DNA from: an uncultured Bacteroidota bacterium
GTDB lineage: Bacteria > Bacteroidota > Bacteroidia > Flavobacteriales > Flavobacteriaceae
NCBI GenBank assembly: GCA_902626585.1
Contig: CACOGA010000007.1
Span: 28,665 to 92,664 of the forward strand
Length of the DNA: 64,000 nucleotides
Direction of reading: 5' to 3'
In this document: one piece after another, positions 36,738-43,830 of the stretch
Layout: each line of letters opens with the position of its first letter
Position numbering within the stretch: the stretch's first letter is position 1
Translations under genes and position numbers: made by a program
Notes under the pieces: generated by a model
Seen by the model: only the letters and a program-made list of their open reading frames with translations
Databases searched by the model: none
Told to the model about the DNA's origin: nothing

Positions 36738-37955
36738 TTTTTATCAAAAAGGATTTTAAGTGCTAGACCACATAAAAATAGTATATCAGCTCCAATTATA
36801 AAAATTGGGGTTCTTGCTATTGCAATTGGAATGATTGTAATGATCATTTCCGTCGGAGTGGGTTTCGGAATGCAAAAAGAAATTAAAAATAAAATATCTT
36901 CTTTTGAAAGTCACATTTCAATTCAAAGTTTCAACAATGTAATTAATGAAAATTCTTTAAACCCTATCTCGCCTGATGAAAAGTTTATAGATTTTTTAAA
37001 TAAACTTCCAGAGATAAAAAATATTGAGAGAATTATCTCAAGATTTGGAATTGTAAGAACAACTGAGAATTTTGATGGCGTATTTTTTAAGGGAATTGAA
37101 AAGAATTATGATTTTAGTAAAATAACTGATTATATTACTGAAGGCAGTGTACCCGAATTTTCGAAAAATTTTTCTAATGAAGTGTTGATCTCAAGAAGTT
37201 TAGCCGATAAACTGAATTTGAACTTAGATGACAGTTTTGAAATGATATTTTCAAAATCTGACAAACCAAACCCTTCCATCATTAGATTGGTCGTTGTGGG
37301 GATATTCAACTCGGGTTTTGAGGAGCTAGATTCAAAATTTATTTTTGGTGATATTAAGCAAATCAGAAGGATTGTAAAATGGGAAGATGATCAGATTAGC
37401 TCTTTGGAAATTCAACTTAATGACCAGAAAAATTTAGACCAAATAAGTGAAAATATATATTTAAATTCTCCACCTGATTTTGATGTGGTAACCATAAAAG
37501 AAAAATATTATACGGTATTTGAATGGATTGAGCTTTTTGATAAAAACATTTATGCAATTATTTTTATTATGATATTGGTTGCGTCTGTTAATATTATTTC
37601 AGTTTTGGTTGTATTGATATTGGAAAGGACTAATATGATAGGTATATTAAAAGCCTTGGGTTTGCCAAATATTTCTATTCAAAAATTTTTCATTTATACT
37701 TCTTCTTATTTGATTTTAGCCGGAATAATAATAGGCAATGTCGTGGGATTGTTAATTCTATTTATTCAATACAATTTTAAAATAGTCTCACTTGATCCAA
37801 AAATTTATTATGTTGAAAGTGTACCTGTTTTTATTGAATTTTCACAAATAATTTCATTAAATGTGATTGTTTTTTTCTTATGTGTAATCTCAATTTTTGT
37901 CCCAAGCATGTTGGTTTCTAAGGTTAATCCAAAAGATTCAATTAAATTCAATTAA
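36723..37955 (+). CDS. LolC/LolE-like ABC permease (FtsX-like domain)
   Basis: 410 residues from a TTG start at 36723; the family begins with the same MNFEHFLSKRI pattern, so the start is well placed. One helix at about 30-50, a periplasmic MacB-type domain (about 55-265), then three helices near 275-300, 325-350 and 375-400 (FtsX domain). Lol permeases move lipoproteins from the inner membrane toward the outer membrane. No LolD gene is adjacent; the nearby ftsE might be mistaken for it. The 5' end overlaps the divergent namZ by 15 bases. Confidence 0.85.
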   Translation: MNFEHFLSKRILSARPHKNSISAPIIKIGVLAIAIGMIVMIISVGVGFGMQKEIKNKISSFESHISIQSFNNVINENSLNPISPDEKFIDFLNKLPEIKNIERIISRFGIVRTTENFDGVFFKGIEKNYDFSKITDYITEGSVPEFSKNFSNEVLISRSLADKLNLNLDDSFEMIFSKSDKPNPSIIRLVVVGIFNSGFEELDSKFIFGDIKQIRRIVKWEDDQISSLEIQLNDQKNLDQISENIYLNSPPDFDVVTIKEKYYTVFEWIELFDKNIYAIIFIMILVASVNIISVLVVLILERTNMIGILKALGLPNISIQKFFIYTSSYLILAGIIIGNVVGLLILFIQYNFKIVSLDPKIYYVESVPVFIEFSQIISLNVIVFFLCVISIFVPSMLVSKVNPKDSIKFN

Positions 37956-37982
37956 ATTAACTAATTATATTTAACATTAAAT

Positions 37983-37990
37983 TATATTTG
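37983..37990 (+). promoter_or_regulatory. -7 promoter box of the cysteine synthase-type gene
   Basis: TATATTTG, an exact TAnnTTTG, 9 bases before the ATG at 38000. It covers an alternative TTG start at 37988, which is therefore rejected. Confidence 0.6.
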
Positions 37991-37999
37991 CAACTCACA

Positions 38000-38977
38000 A
38001 TGAGTTACTTTAATAATTTAACTGAGTCAATAGGTAATACACCAATGGTGAAATTGAATAATATTACCAAAGAATTGCACTGTAATGTCTGGGCTAAATA
38101 TGAAACATTTAACCCCGGAAATTCTGTCAAAGACAGAATAGGATTAAAAATGGTTTTAGATGCTGAAAAAGAGGGGTATTTAAAACCTGGGGGTACAATA
38201 ATCGAGGGAACTTCAGGTAATACCGGAACTGGATTAGCTATAGCAGCCATAGCCAGGGGATATAAGTGTATTTTTGTAACTACAGACAAACAATCAGCTG
38301 AAAAAATTAATGTCCTAAAAGCGTATGGAGCTGAGGTAGTGGTATGTCCGACTAATGTTGAACCTGAAGACGAAAGATCATATTACTCTGTTGCCAAAAG
38401 ACTAGGAGATGAAATTGAAAATTCATGGTATGTAAATCAATATGATAATCCAAGTAACCCAAAGGCTCATTACGATACAACCGGACCTGAAATATGGGAA
38501 CAAACTGAGGGTAAAATTGCACATTTTGTTGTTGGAGTAGGCACAGGGGGTACCATCTCAGGAGTTGGTAAATTTTTAAAAGAAAAAAATCCAGAAATTA
38601 AGATATGGGGAGTTGATTCTTATGGGTCAGTCTTGAAAAAATTTCATGAAACAGGTGAATTCGATAAAAGCGAAATATATCCTTATGTAACTGAGGGCAT
38701 TGGTGAAGATATGATTCCAGAAAACATCAACTTTGATATTATTGATGGTTTCACAAAAGTAACCGATAAAGATGCTGCTATTTTCTGCAGAGAACTATTA
38801 AAAAAAGAAGGTATGTTTTTGGGAAATTCAGCTGGTGCAGCGATTAAGGGAGTATTGCAATTAAGAGAAAATTTTAAACCAGAAGATTTAGTAGTTGTTT
38901 TATTCCATGATCATGGAAGTCGATATTTAAAAAAAATATATAATGACGATTGGATGAGTAAAATGGGTTACATGTAA
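38000..38977 (+). CDS. PLP-dependent cysteine synthase / cystathionine beta-synthase family enzyme
   Basis: 325 residues from the ATG at 38000. PLP lysine in FNPGNSVKDRIG (about 43), substrate loop EGTSGNTGTGLA, phosphate loop GVGTGGTISGVGK, and the late LGNSAGAAIKG. It lacks CBS domains at the C-terminus. The sequence is closer to the catalytic core of cystathionine beta-synthase (DNPSNPKAHYDTTGPEIWEQ) than to CysK, so it may condense serine with homocysteine or make cysteine from O-acetylserine. Single gene with its own promoter. Confidence 0.88.
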   Translation: MSYFNNLTESIGNTPMVKLNNITKELHCNVWAKYETFNPGNSVKDRIGLKMVLDAEKEGYLKPGGTIIEGTSGNTGTGLAIAAIARGYKCIFVTTDKQSAEKINVLKAYGAEVVVCPTNVEPEDERSYYSVAKRLGDEIENSWYVNQYDNPSNPKAHYDTTGPEIWEQTEGKIAHFVVGVGTGGTISGVGKFLKEKNPEIKIWGVDSYGSVLKKFHETGEFDKSEIYPYVTEGIGEDMIPENINFDIIDGFTKVTDKDAAIFCRELLKKEGMFLGNSAGAAIKGVLQLRENFKPEDLVVVLFHDHGSRYLKKIYNDDWMSKMGYM

Positions 38978-39036
38978 ATTAATTTTCAAAAATCTATTTT
39001 TTTTCTCATCTTGTAAACTTCATTCAAAAACACATC

Positions 39037-40566
39037 ATGAAAAAATATATTTTATCTTTTTTACTTCTTTTAAGTTCATTTTATGTGACGGCTCAAGAAA
39101 AAGGGTTGGATCAGAGAATTGATGAAGCTTTCCAGCCAATTTCAGATTTCTTTAGTAAATATGTTTTTTATCCAATCGGTGATTACCCTTTTGTAATATA
39201 TTTACTTGTCGGTAGTGCGTTGTTTTTTACTTTATATTTTGGGTTTCCAAATTTGAAATATTTTTGGACTGCTATTAATGTTGTTAGAGGAAAGTATGAT
39301 AATATTGAAAAAAGTGATTCTGATTCAAAAGATGGTGAGGTCTCACATTTTCAGGCTCTAGCGACAGCGGTTTCTGGAACTGTAGGAAATGGAAATATCG
39401 CTGGAGTCGCCTTAGCTATTGCCTTAGGTGGACCCGGTGCAACTTTTTGGATGATTGTATGTGGTTTATTAGGTATGTCGACAAAATTCGTTGAGTGTAC
39501 ACTTGGTGTACATTTTAGGGATGTTGACGAGGATGGAGTTGTTTATGGTGGACCTATGTACTACATAAGCAAAGGGCTCAAATCTAAAGGATTTAAAACC
39601 ATTGGAACAATTGCAGGTTCCCTTTTTGCTGTATTCTGTATTGGTGGCTCTTTTGGCGGTGGTAATGCTGCTCAATCAAACCAGGCAACAATAGTTATAA
39701 AAAACTTATTTGGATATGAATCAACTTTTGCAGGTGCTATGATAGGCATTATTCTCGCAATATTAGTTGGAATTATTATTATTGGTGGGATAAAGAGGAT
39801 AGCTTCAGTAACTGAAAAAGTTGTTCCTTTTATGGCCCTACTTTATATTATTGCATGCATTTATATTCTAACTATAAATTTTTCATTTATCGATGATGCC
39901 ATTGGTTTAATAATTAAAGAGGCTTTTAACCCAACTGCTGTTGGTGTTGGAGGAATCATTGGTGTATTGATGGTTGGTTTTCAGAGAGCAGCCTTCTCAA
40001 ATGAAGCTGGAGCGGGTTCAGCTTCAATAGCTCATTCTGCAGTGAAAACAAAGTATGCAGCATCTGAAGGTTTAGTTGCTTTACTTGAGCCGTTTATTGA
40101 TACAGTAGTTATTTGTACAATGACAGCTTTAGTTATAATCACATTTAATTCAACCGGAGCATTTGTTTACGGAGGTGATGGAACGGGTGCAGTCTTAATA
40201 GATGGAGTTGCTTACGAAGGAGCTGCTATAACTCAAATGGCCTTCGCTGAATATATTCCAGGCTCAGATATATTTCTAACCATTGCGGTTGTATTATTTG
40301 CAGTTTCTACTATGATTTCTTGGTCATATTACGGATTACAGTCATGGAAGTTTTTATTTGGAAGAGGTTATGTTGCAGACCTAACTTACAAGGTTTTATT
40401 TTTAATGTTTGTTGTAATTGGTGCTGCTGCTAGTATGAATTCAATTTGGGCGTTTTCAGATGCAATGATTTTTGCAATGGTATTTCCAAATATGGTTGGG
40501 CTTTATTTCCTATTTCCAATCGTTAAAGAGCAGCTTAATAAATATTTGGAGGCGATAAAAAAATAA
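39037..40566 (+). CDS. Alanine/glycine:cation symporter (AGCS family)
   Basis: 509 residues. An apparent signal peptide or first helix (1-19, ending VTAQ) precedes about eleven membrane helices. AGCS markers are present: ATAVSGTVGNGNIAGVALAIALGGPGATFWM, GGPMYYISKGL, FSNEAGAGSASIAHSA and MISWSYYGLQSW. It couples uptake of alanine or glycine to Na+. Single gene; rpsU with its own promoter follows. Confidence 0.92.
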   Translation: MKKYILSFLLLLSSFYVTAQEKGLDQRIDEAFQPISDFFSKYVFYPIGDYPFVIYLLVGSALFFTLYFGFPNLKYFWTAINVVRGKYDNIEKSDSDSKDGEVSHFQALATAVSGTVGNGNIAGVALAIALGGPGATFWMIVCGLLGMSTKFVECTLGVHFRDVDEDGVVYGGPMYYISKGLKSKGFKTIGTIAGSLFAVFCIGGSFGGGNAAQSNQATIVIKNLFGYESTFAGAMIGIILAILVGIIIIGGIKRIASVTEKVVPFMALLYIIACIYILTINFSFIDDAIGLIIKEAFNPTAVGVGGIIGVLMVGFQRAAFSNEAGAGSASIAHSAVKTKYAASEGLVALLEPFIDTVVICTMTALVIITFNSTGAFVYGGDGTGAVLIDGVAYEGAAITQMAFAEYIPGSDIFLTIAVVLFAVSTMISWSYYGLQSWKFLFGRGYVADLTYKVLFLMFVVIGAAASMNSIWAFSDAMIFAMVFPNMVGLYFLFPIVKEQLNKYLEAIKK

Positions 40567-40585
40567 TTTTTCCCTGTAAAATCTT

Positions 40586-40614
40586 TTTGTAAGATAATTT
40601 TTAGTTTATATTTG
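40586..40614 (+). promoter_or_regulatory. Promoter of rpsU (-33 and -7 boxes)
   Basis: TTTG at 40586-40589, a 17-base spacer, and TATATTTG at 40607-40614: the best full Bacteroidota promoter match in the window, 31 bases before the rpsU ATG. Confidence 0.7.
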
Positions 40615-40627
40615 CATCAAATTTTAA

Positions 40628-40638
40628 AGGAAGGAGGT
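40628..40638 (+). promoter_or_regulatory. Perfect Shine-Dalgarno of rpsU
   Basis: AAGGAGGT at 40631-40638, preceded by AGG, with 7 bases to the ATG. It is the only strong Shine-Dalgarno I found before any gene here; ordinary genes, including tuf and the ribosomal protein genes, have none. Confidence 0.9.
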
Positions 40639-40645
40639 TTGTAAT

Positions 40646-40840
40646 ATGCTAATAATACCAATTAAAGACGGAGAAAATATCGACAGAGCACTAAAGCGTT
40701 TCAAGAGAAAGTTTGATAAAACTGGAACAAAGAGATCATTACAAACCAGAAAAGAATTTCTGAAACCCTCAATAAGAAGAAGAGCTGTTATCCAAAAAGC
40801 TCAGCACGTACAAAGACTGAGAGACCAAGAAGATATTTAA
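40646..40840 (+). CDS. rpsU: 30S ribosomal protein bS21
   Basis: 64 residues: MLIIPIKDGENIDRALKRFKRKFDKTG, then a basic helix with RKEFLKPSIRRRAVIQKAQ. bS21 sits on the 30S platform by the 3' end of 16S rRNA. In Flavobacterium johnsoniae it helps to hide the anti-Shine-Dalgarno, and the rpsU mRNA with its strong Shine-Dalgarno is used for feedback by ribosomes lacking bS21. The perfect Shine-Dalgarno seen here fits that model. First gene of the rpsU-xerC-tRNA region. Confidence 0.97.
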   Translation: MLIIPIKDGENIDRALKRFKRKFDKTGTKRSLQTRKEFLKPSIRRRAVIQKAQHVQRLRDQEDI

Positions 40841-40903
40841 TATATATCTCCATTACATTAAACATACTGACTAATAATTTATAAATTTATATTTATTTGA
40901 TGT

Positions 40904-41794
40904 ATGGAATTCAAATCATTTCTTGATTATTTACAACTTGAGAAAAAATATTCTCAAAAAACGATAATTGCCTACAAAAATGATTTGCAAAATTTTCAAA
41001 TTTTTAATTACAAAAAGTTTGAACAAAAGAAAATTAAAGATGTAAACTATTCCCAGATAAGATCATGGGTTGTTTCACTAGTTTCTGATAAAATTTCAAA
41101 CAAAACCATAAACAGAAAAATATCATCACTAAACAGTTATTACAAATTTTTATTGAAGATCGGAGAAATTAAAACTAACCCTCTCAATGAGCATAAAGCC
41201 TTGAAAACAAAATCTACTATTCAATTACCATTTTCTGAAAATGAGATTTTAAATGTTCTTAATCCAAAAAACTTTGAAAATTCTTTTCAAGGTTACAGAG
41301 ACTTTCTCATACTTGACATGTTATATTCAACAGGGATAAGAAGACAAGAACTAATCGACTTAAAAATTAAAAATATTGATTTTTCCAATACCAGAATAAA
41401 AGTTTTAGGCAAGAGAAATAAAGAAAGATATATACCACTTCTTGAATTTACTATTAGCTTAATTAAAGAATATTTAGAACATAGAAATAAGCTAAAAAAT
41501 ATTAAAAGTAATGATATTCTTTTCTTAACCTCAAAGGGAAAAAAAATATACGATAATTTGGTTTACCGAATCACAAAGAAATATTTCTCAGGCTATTCAA
41601 CTAAGCTTAAAAAAAGTCCACATATTTTAAGACATACATTTGCTACTCATCTTTTAAATAATGGAGCAGATTTAAATTCAGTTAAGGATTTATTAGGTCA
41701 TACAAGTCTCGCAGCCACACAGATTTATACAAATAGGTCTATTGAGGAAATTAAAAAAGTTTTTAAGAAATCTCACCCTCGCAATAAGGCTTGA
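40904..41794 (+). CDS. Tyrosine recombinase XerC/XerD type
   Basis: 296 residues. N-terminal core-binding domain (about 1-90, FLDYLQLEKKYSQKTIIAYKNDL) and catalytic domain with Arg in STGIRRQEL (about 146), Lys in VLGKRNKERYIPL, HILRH (His and second Arg, about 240-243), LGHTS and the nucleophile Tyr in QIYTNRS (about 275). It resolves chromosome dimers; the locus beside rpsU and the tRNAs is a standard Flavobacteria position, not a mobile-element context. Near-consensus TATATTTA box eight bases before the ATG. Confidence 0.9.
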   Translation: MEFKSFLDYLQLEKKYSQKTIIAYKNDLQNFQIFNYKKFEQKKIKDVNYSQIRSWVVSLVSDKISNKTINRKISSLNSYYKFLLKIGEIKTNPLNEHKALKTKSTIQLPFSENEILNVLNPKNFENSFQGYRDFLILDMLYSTGIRRQELIDLKIKNIDFSNTRIKVLGKRNKERYIPLLEFTISLIKEYLEHRNKLKNIKSNDILFLTSKGKKIYDNLVYRITKKYFSGYSTKLKKSPHILRHTFATHLLNNGADLNSVKDLLGHTSLAATQIYTNRSIEEIKKVFKKSHPRNKA

Positions 41795-41834
41795 TTATTC
41801 TCATATTTTCTGATTAAAAAAAAATATAATTTGT

Positions 41835-41864
41835 TTTGTTTGAAAAAATAAATATTTACATTTG
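41835..41864 (+). promoter_or_regulatory. Promoter of the tRNA operon
   Basis: TTTG at 41835-41838, 18-base spacer, and exact -7 box TACATTTG at 41857-41864. The predicted start (about 41870) lies inside the adjoining hairpin terminator. Confidence 0.65.
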
Positions 41865-41868
41865 CAAT

Positions 41869-41891
41869 CCGCTCAAAGCGGGCTTTTTTTT
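41869..41891 (+). terminator. Intrinsic terminator hairpin before tRNA-Thr
   Basis: CCGCT-CAA-AGCGG (41869-41881) followed by GC and eight T. It follows xerC and begins five bases after the tRNA promoter box, so it stops read-through from xerC; the tRNA transcript would begin at or inside its first arm. Confidence 0.7.
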
Positions 41892-41903
41892 GAAAATGCA
41901 TAA

Positions 41904-41977
41904 GCCGATGTAGCTCAGCTGGCTAGAGCAGCTGATTTGTAATCAGCAGGTCGTGGGTTCGAGTCCCTCCATCGGCT
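41904..41977 (+). tRNA. tRNA-Thr (anticodon TGT)
   Basis: Complete cloverleaf: acceptor GCCGATG / CATCGGC with discriminator T, D arm with AGCTCAGCTGG, anticodon loop TTTGTAA (TGT, reads ACA), T arm GTGGGTTCGAGTCCC. CCA is not encoded. First of four tRNAs. Confidence 0.96.
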
Positions 41978-42000
41978 CAGTTCTTTAAAATATTTAATTC

Positions 42001-42083
42001 GGGGAGATACTCAAGCGGCCAACGAGGACAGACTGTAAATCTGTTGGTTTTTACCTTCGCAGGTTCGAATCCTGCTCTCCCCA
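42001..42083 (+). tRNA. tRNA-Tyr (anticodon GTA)
   Basis: 83 bases with a long variable arm, as expected for tyrosine. Acceptor GGGGAGA / TCTCCCC, discriminator A, anticodon GTA in ACTGTAAAT, T arm GCAGGTTCGAATCCTGC. Confidence 0.95.
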
Positions 42084-42093
42084 CAAAAATAAT

Positions 42094-42166
42094 GCGGGAG
42101 TAGCTCAGTTGGTAGAGCGTCAGCCTTCCAAGCTGAATGTCGCCGGTTCGAACCCGGTCTCCCGCT
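42094..42166 (+). tRNA. tRNA-Gly (anticodon TCC)
   Basis: Acceptor GCGGGAG / CTCCCGC, discriminator T, anticodon loop CTTCCAA (TCC, reads GGA), T arm CCGGTTCGAACCCGG. Confidence 0.96.
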
Positions 42167-42179
42167 CAAAAAGTCACTA

Positions 42180-42251
42180 GCCGGTGTAGCTCAGTGGTAG
42201 AGCGCTTCCTTGGTAAGGAAGAGGTCCCGAGTTCAATTCTCGGCATTGGCT
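42180..42251 (+). tRNA. tRNA-Thr (anticodon GGT)
   Basis: Acceptor GCCGGTG / CATTGGC (two G-T pairs), discriminator T, anticodon stem CTTCC/GGAAG with loop TTGGTAA (GGT, reads ACC). Last of the four; tuf, its usual neighbour, is 4 kb away. Confidence 0.95.
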
Positions 42252-42296
42252 CTTTTTAACGATTGATATTTGCATCTTTTCCCATGCTTTGGCGCA

Positions 42297-42485
42297 TTAT
42301 TTATTATCAAACCTACCCCAATTGCCACCACCATCGTAATCGTTTTCATCAGATTTGCTAAATTTCTCATCTTTTTCTCTCCTTCTTCTTTGATCATCGT
42401 GGGAAGACTTGATCATCCATAGCAATCCAGACATGTAAAGTAGGAAAATAACGAATCCAATTATGAACATTAAAGGGCTTAACAT
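42297..42485 (-). CDS. Small membrane protein with charged tail, unknown
   Basis: 62 residues: one or two hydrophobic helices at 4-26 (LMFIIGFVIFLLYMSGLLWMI) and a highly charged tail (DDQRRRREKDEKFSKSDEND) ending in a Gly-rich stretch with GGGNWGRFDNK. I recognise no family. It follows the next small gene by three bases and is the last of a four-gene minus-strand operon with DoxX and an NAD(P)H oxidoreductase. It may be an anchoring or assembly subunit; that is inference from position. Confidence 0.6.
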   Translation of the reverse strand: MLSPLMFIIGFVIFLLYMSGLLWMIKSSHDDQRRRREKDEKFSKSDENDYDGGGNWGRFDNK

Positions 42486-42488
42486 GTC

Positions 42489-42674
42489 CTACTTCCTTGA
42501 GTTATAATCTCTTCTTCTTTGGCGAATTGCAATGGCAAAAAGTAATATTGTGCCAGGCCAGTGGGCGGTGTACTGTGCCTCTTCTGTATTTCCAGATAAA
42601 CCTAGTCCAACAGAGTATAGTAGACACAAAAAAGCTAAAATTATGGGGTAATAAACTTCTATTATTTTTTTCAT
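42489..42674 (-). CDS. Small two-helix membrane protein, unknown
   Basis: 61 residues: helix at about 8-27 (YYPIILAFLCLLYSVGLGL), a short loop with NTEEAQYTAHWPG, a second helix at about 40-51 and a basic end RQRRRDYNSRK. No family recognised. Its ATG overlaps the DoxX gene stop by four bases and its stop is three bases from the next start, strong evidence for translational coupling and a true gene. Confidence 0.62.
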   Translation of the reverse strand: MKKIIEVYYPIILAFLCLLYSVGLGLSGNTEEAQYTAHWPGTILLFAIAIRQRRRDYNSRK

Positions 42675-43087
42675 TTTAATTTAATTTTAAGATAACTTCT
42701 GCCTATTATCAGAGCAGCTGTAATGATTATTATATTTTTGATTATGTATTGACCTTCAAGAGTTGGTAGTAAAGGGTTGCCATCTTGGAATGTAATGTCT
42801 GGTAAAATGACCAGCGGTAAAAAAGTCCCAGCCATTTGTAAAAACATTAAAACCACTGCGGCAAGAGTAGTTTTTTTGTTTAGAAAACAAATTCCAATAG
42901 CCATTTCCCAATAACCTATAACAATTGACCAGGTTTTAGCAGATAAAAAAGGCATCCAGAAAACCGTATCAATTATTAAATCGGTAGCCGGTGAAACGTC
43001 TAAAACTTTTAGAACACCAAACCAGAAGAATATTATAAATAATGGTATTCTTATTAAATAGTCATTTGTATTAAACTTCTTTAACAT
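42671..43087 (-). CDS. DoxX-like membrane protein
   Basis: 138 residues with four membrane helices. The pattern IRIPLFIIFFWFGVLKVLDVSPA, WSIVIGYWEMAIGICFL, and PDITFQDGNPLLPTLEGQYIIKN fits the DoxX/YkgB superfamily; DoxX proteins support thiol and quinone redox balance in other bacteria. It overlaps the upstream oxidoreductase gene by 17 bases and the downstream small gene by four, so the operon is tightly coupled. Confidence 0.75.
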   Translation of the reverse strand: MLKKFNTNDYLIRIPLFIIFFWFGVLKVLDVSPATDLIIDTVFWMPFLSAKTWSIVIGYWEMAIGICFLNKKTTLAAVVLMFLQMAGTFLPLVILPDITFQDGNPLLPTLEGQYIIKNIIIITAALIIGRSYLKIKLK

Positions 43088-43703
43088 GTAATTTGTCTTG
43101 TTTGGCGGACTTAGTACTAAATATATTTTTAGTTCTTAAATCATTTCTAATATCATTTAATACAACCCCTAAATACTTCTTTCTTTTTTTATCACTAACA
43201 AATGGAACAGACCAAAATTGTTTGGTTTTAAACCAAAGGGATAATTTCCATCCAAAAACAAATGAATAAACACCCATAACTAATCTTAATTTTACAGAGT
43301 TAAAATAAAGTGTTTTTACAGGTAATGCAGGTGCACCGTGTGTAATATAGGTACGTACTTTTTTATCTTTAAAAAATGGTTTAGGGTATGCATAGGTTTT
43401 GGTAACATTTACAAATTTGTAAGCGAATCCAGGTGTTAATACCTCATCAAAAAAAACTTCCATTCTGGGTGTTAATCTAAACCACCATACAGGGGATATA
43501 ATGTATATTCTTTCACTCCAAACCACAAGGTTTTTATACTTTTCAATCAATTTAGTTCTTGGTCTTGAAAAACTATCCCTGTATAAATCAATTACCTCTA
43601 ACTCTTGATTTGATTTACTTATTTCATTATGAATTGTTTTGAATATCCCATTATAACAAAAAGATTTTTTGTATGGGTGACCTATGATTATTAGGTTTTT
43701 CAT
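43071..43703 (-). CDS. NAD(P)H dehydrogenase (quinone), flavodoxin-like fold
   Basis: 210 residues of the NQO/KefF-type flavoprotein family. FMN phosphate-binding start LIIIGHPYKKSFCYNGIF (residues 4-21), FMN-ring loop ISPVWWFRLTPRMEVFFDEVLTPGFAY (about 69-95) and THGAPALP. It should reduce quinones or similar electrophiles by two electrons using NAD(P)H. First gene of the four-gene operon; a short palindrome lies in the region upstream. Confidence 0.85.
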   Translation of the reverse strand: MKNLIIIGHPYKKSFCYNGIFKTIHNEISKSNQELEVIDLYRDSFSRPRTKLIEKYKNLVVWSERIYIISPVWWFRLTPRMEVFFDEVLTPGFAYKFVNVTKTYAYPKPFFKDKKVRTYITHGAPALPVKTLYFNSVKLRLVMGVYSFVFGWKLSLWFKTKQFWSVPFVSDKKRKKYLGVVLNDIRNDLRTKNIFSTKSAKQDKLHVKEV

Positions 43704-43766
43704 TTAGATTTTTTTATCAAATTATCAAATCATGTGCCAGGTTAAAAAGATTTCATTTTATTTTTT

Positions 43767-43779
43767 AACACACAGTGTT
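43767..43779. promoter_or_regulatory. Candidate operator between divergent genes
   Basis: Perfect 5-3-5 palindrome AACAC-ACA-GTGTT between the oxidoreductase operon and the YdhR-like lipoprotein gene, just upstream of a near-consensus TAAATTTA box (43785-43792). Position suggests a repressor site for one or both directions. Confidence 0.35.
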
Positions 43780-43830
43780 TTTTTTAAATTTACAGCAACT
43801 ACTAATTATAATAACTTAAAAAATTAAACA

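Noticed and set aside
40904..41794. Tyrosine recombinase as integrase of a mobile element at the tRNA genes
   Set aside because: Length and motifs are XerC/D-like and rpsU-xerC-tRNA is a normal Flavobacteria order; no attachment repeats were found.
42262..42296. Hairpin or terminator after tRNA-Thr(GGT)
   Set aside because: A T-run and a short ATGC/GCAT pairing exist, but the stem is too short to call a terminator.
43785..43792. TAAATTTA as an exact promoter box
   Set aside because: The last base differs from TAnnTTTG; mentioned only as a near match and not listed as a separate promoter.
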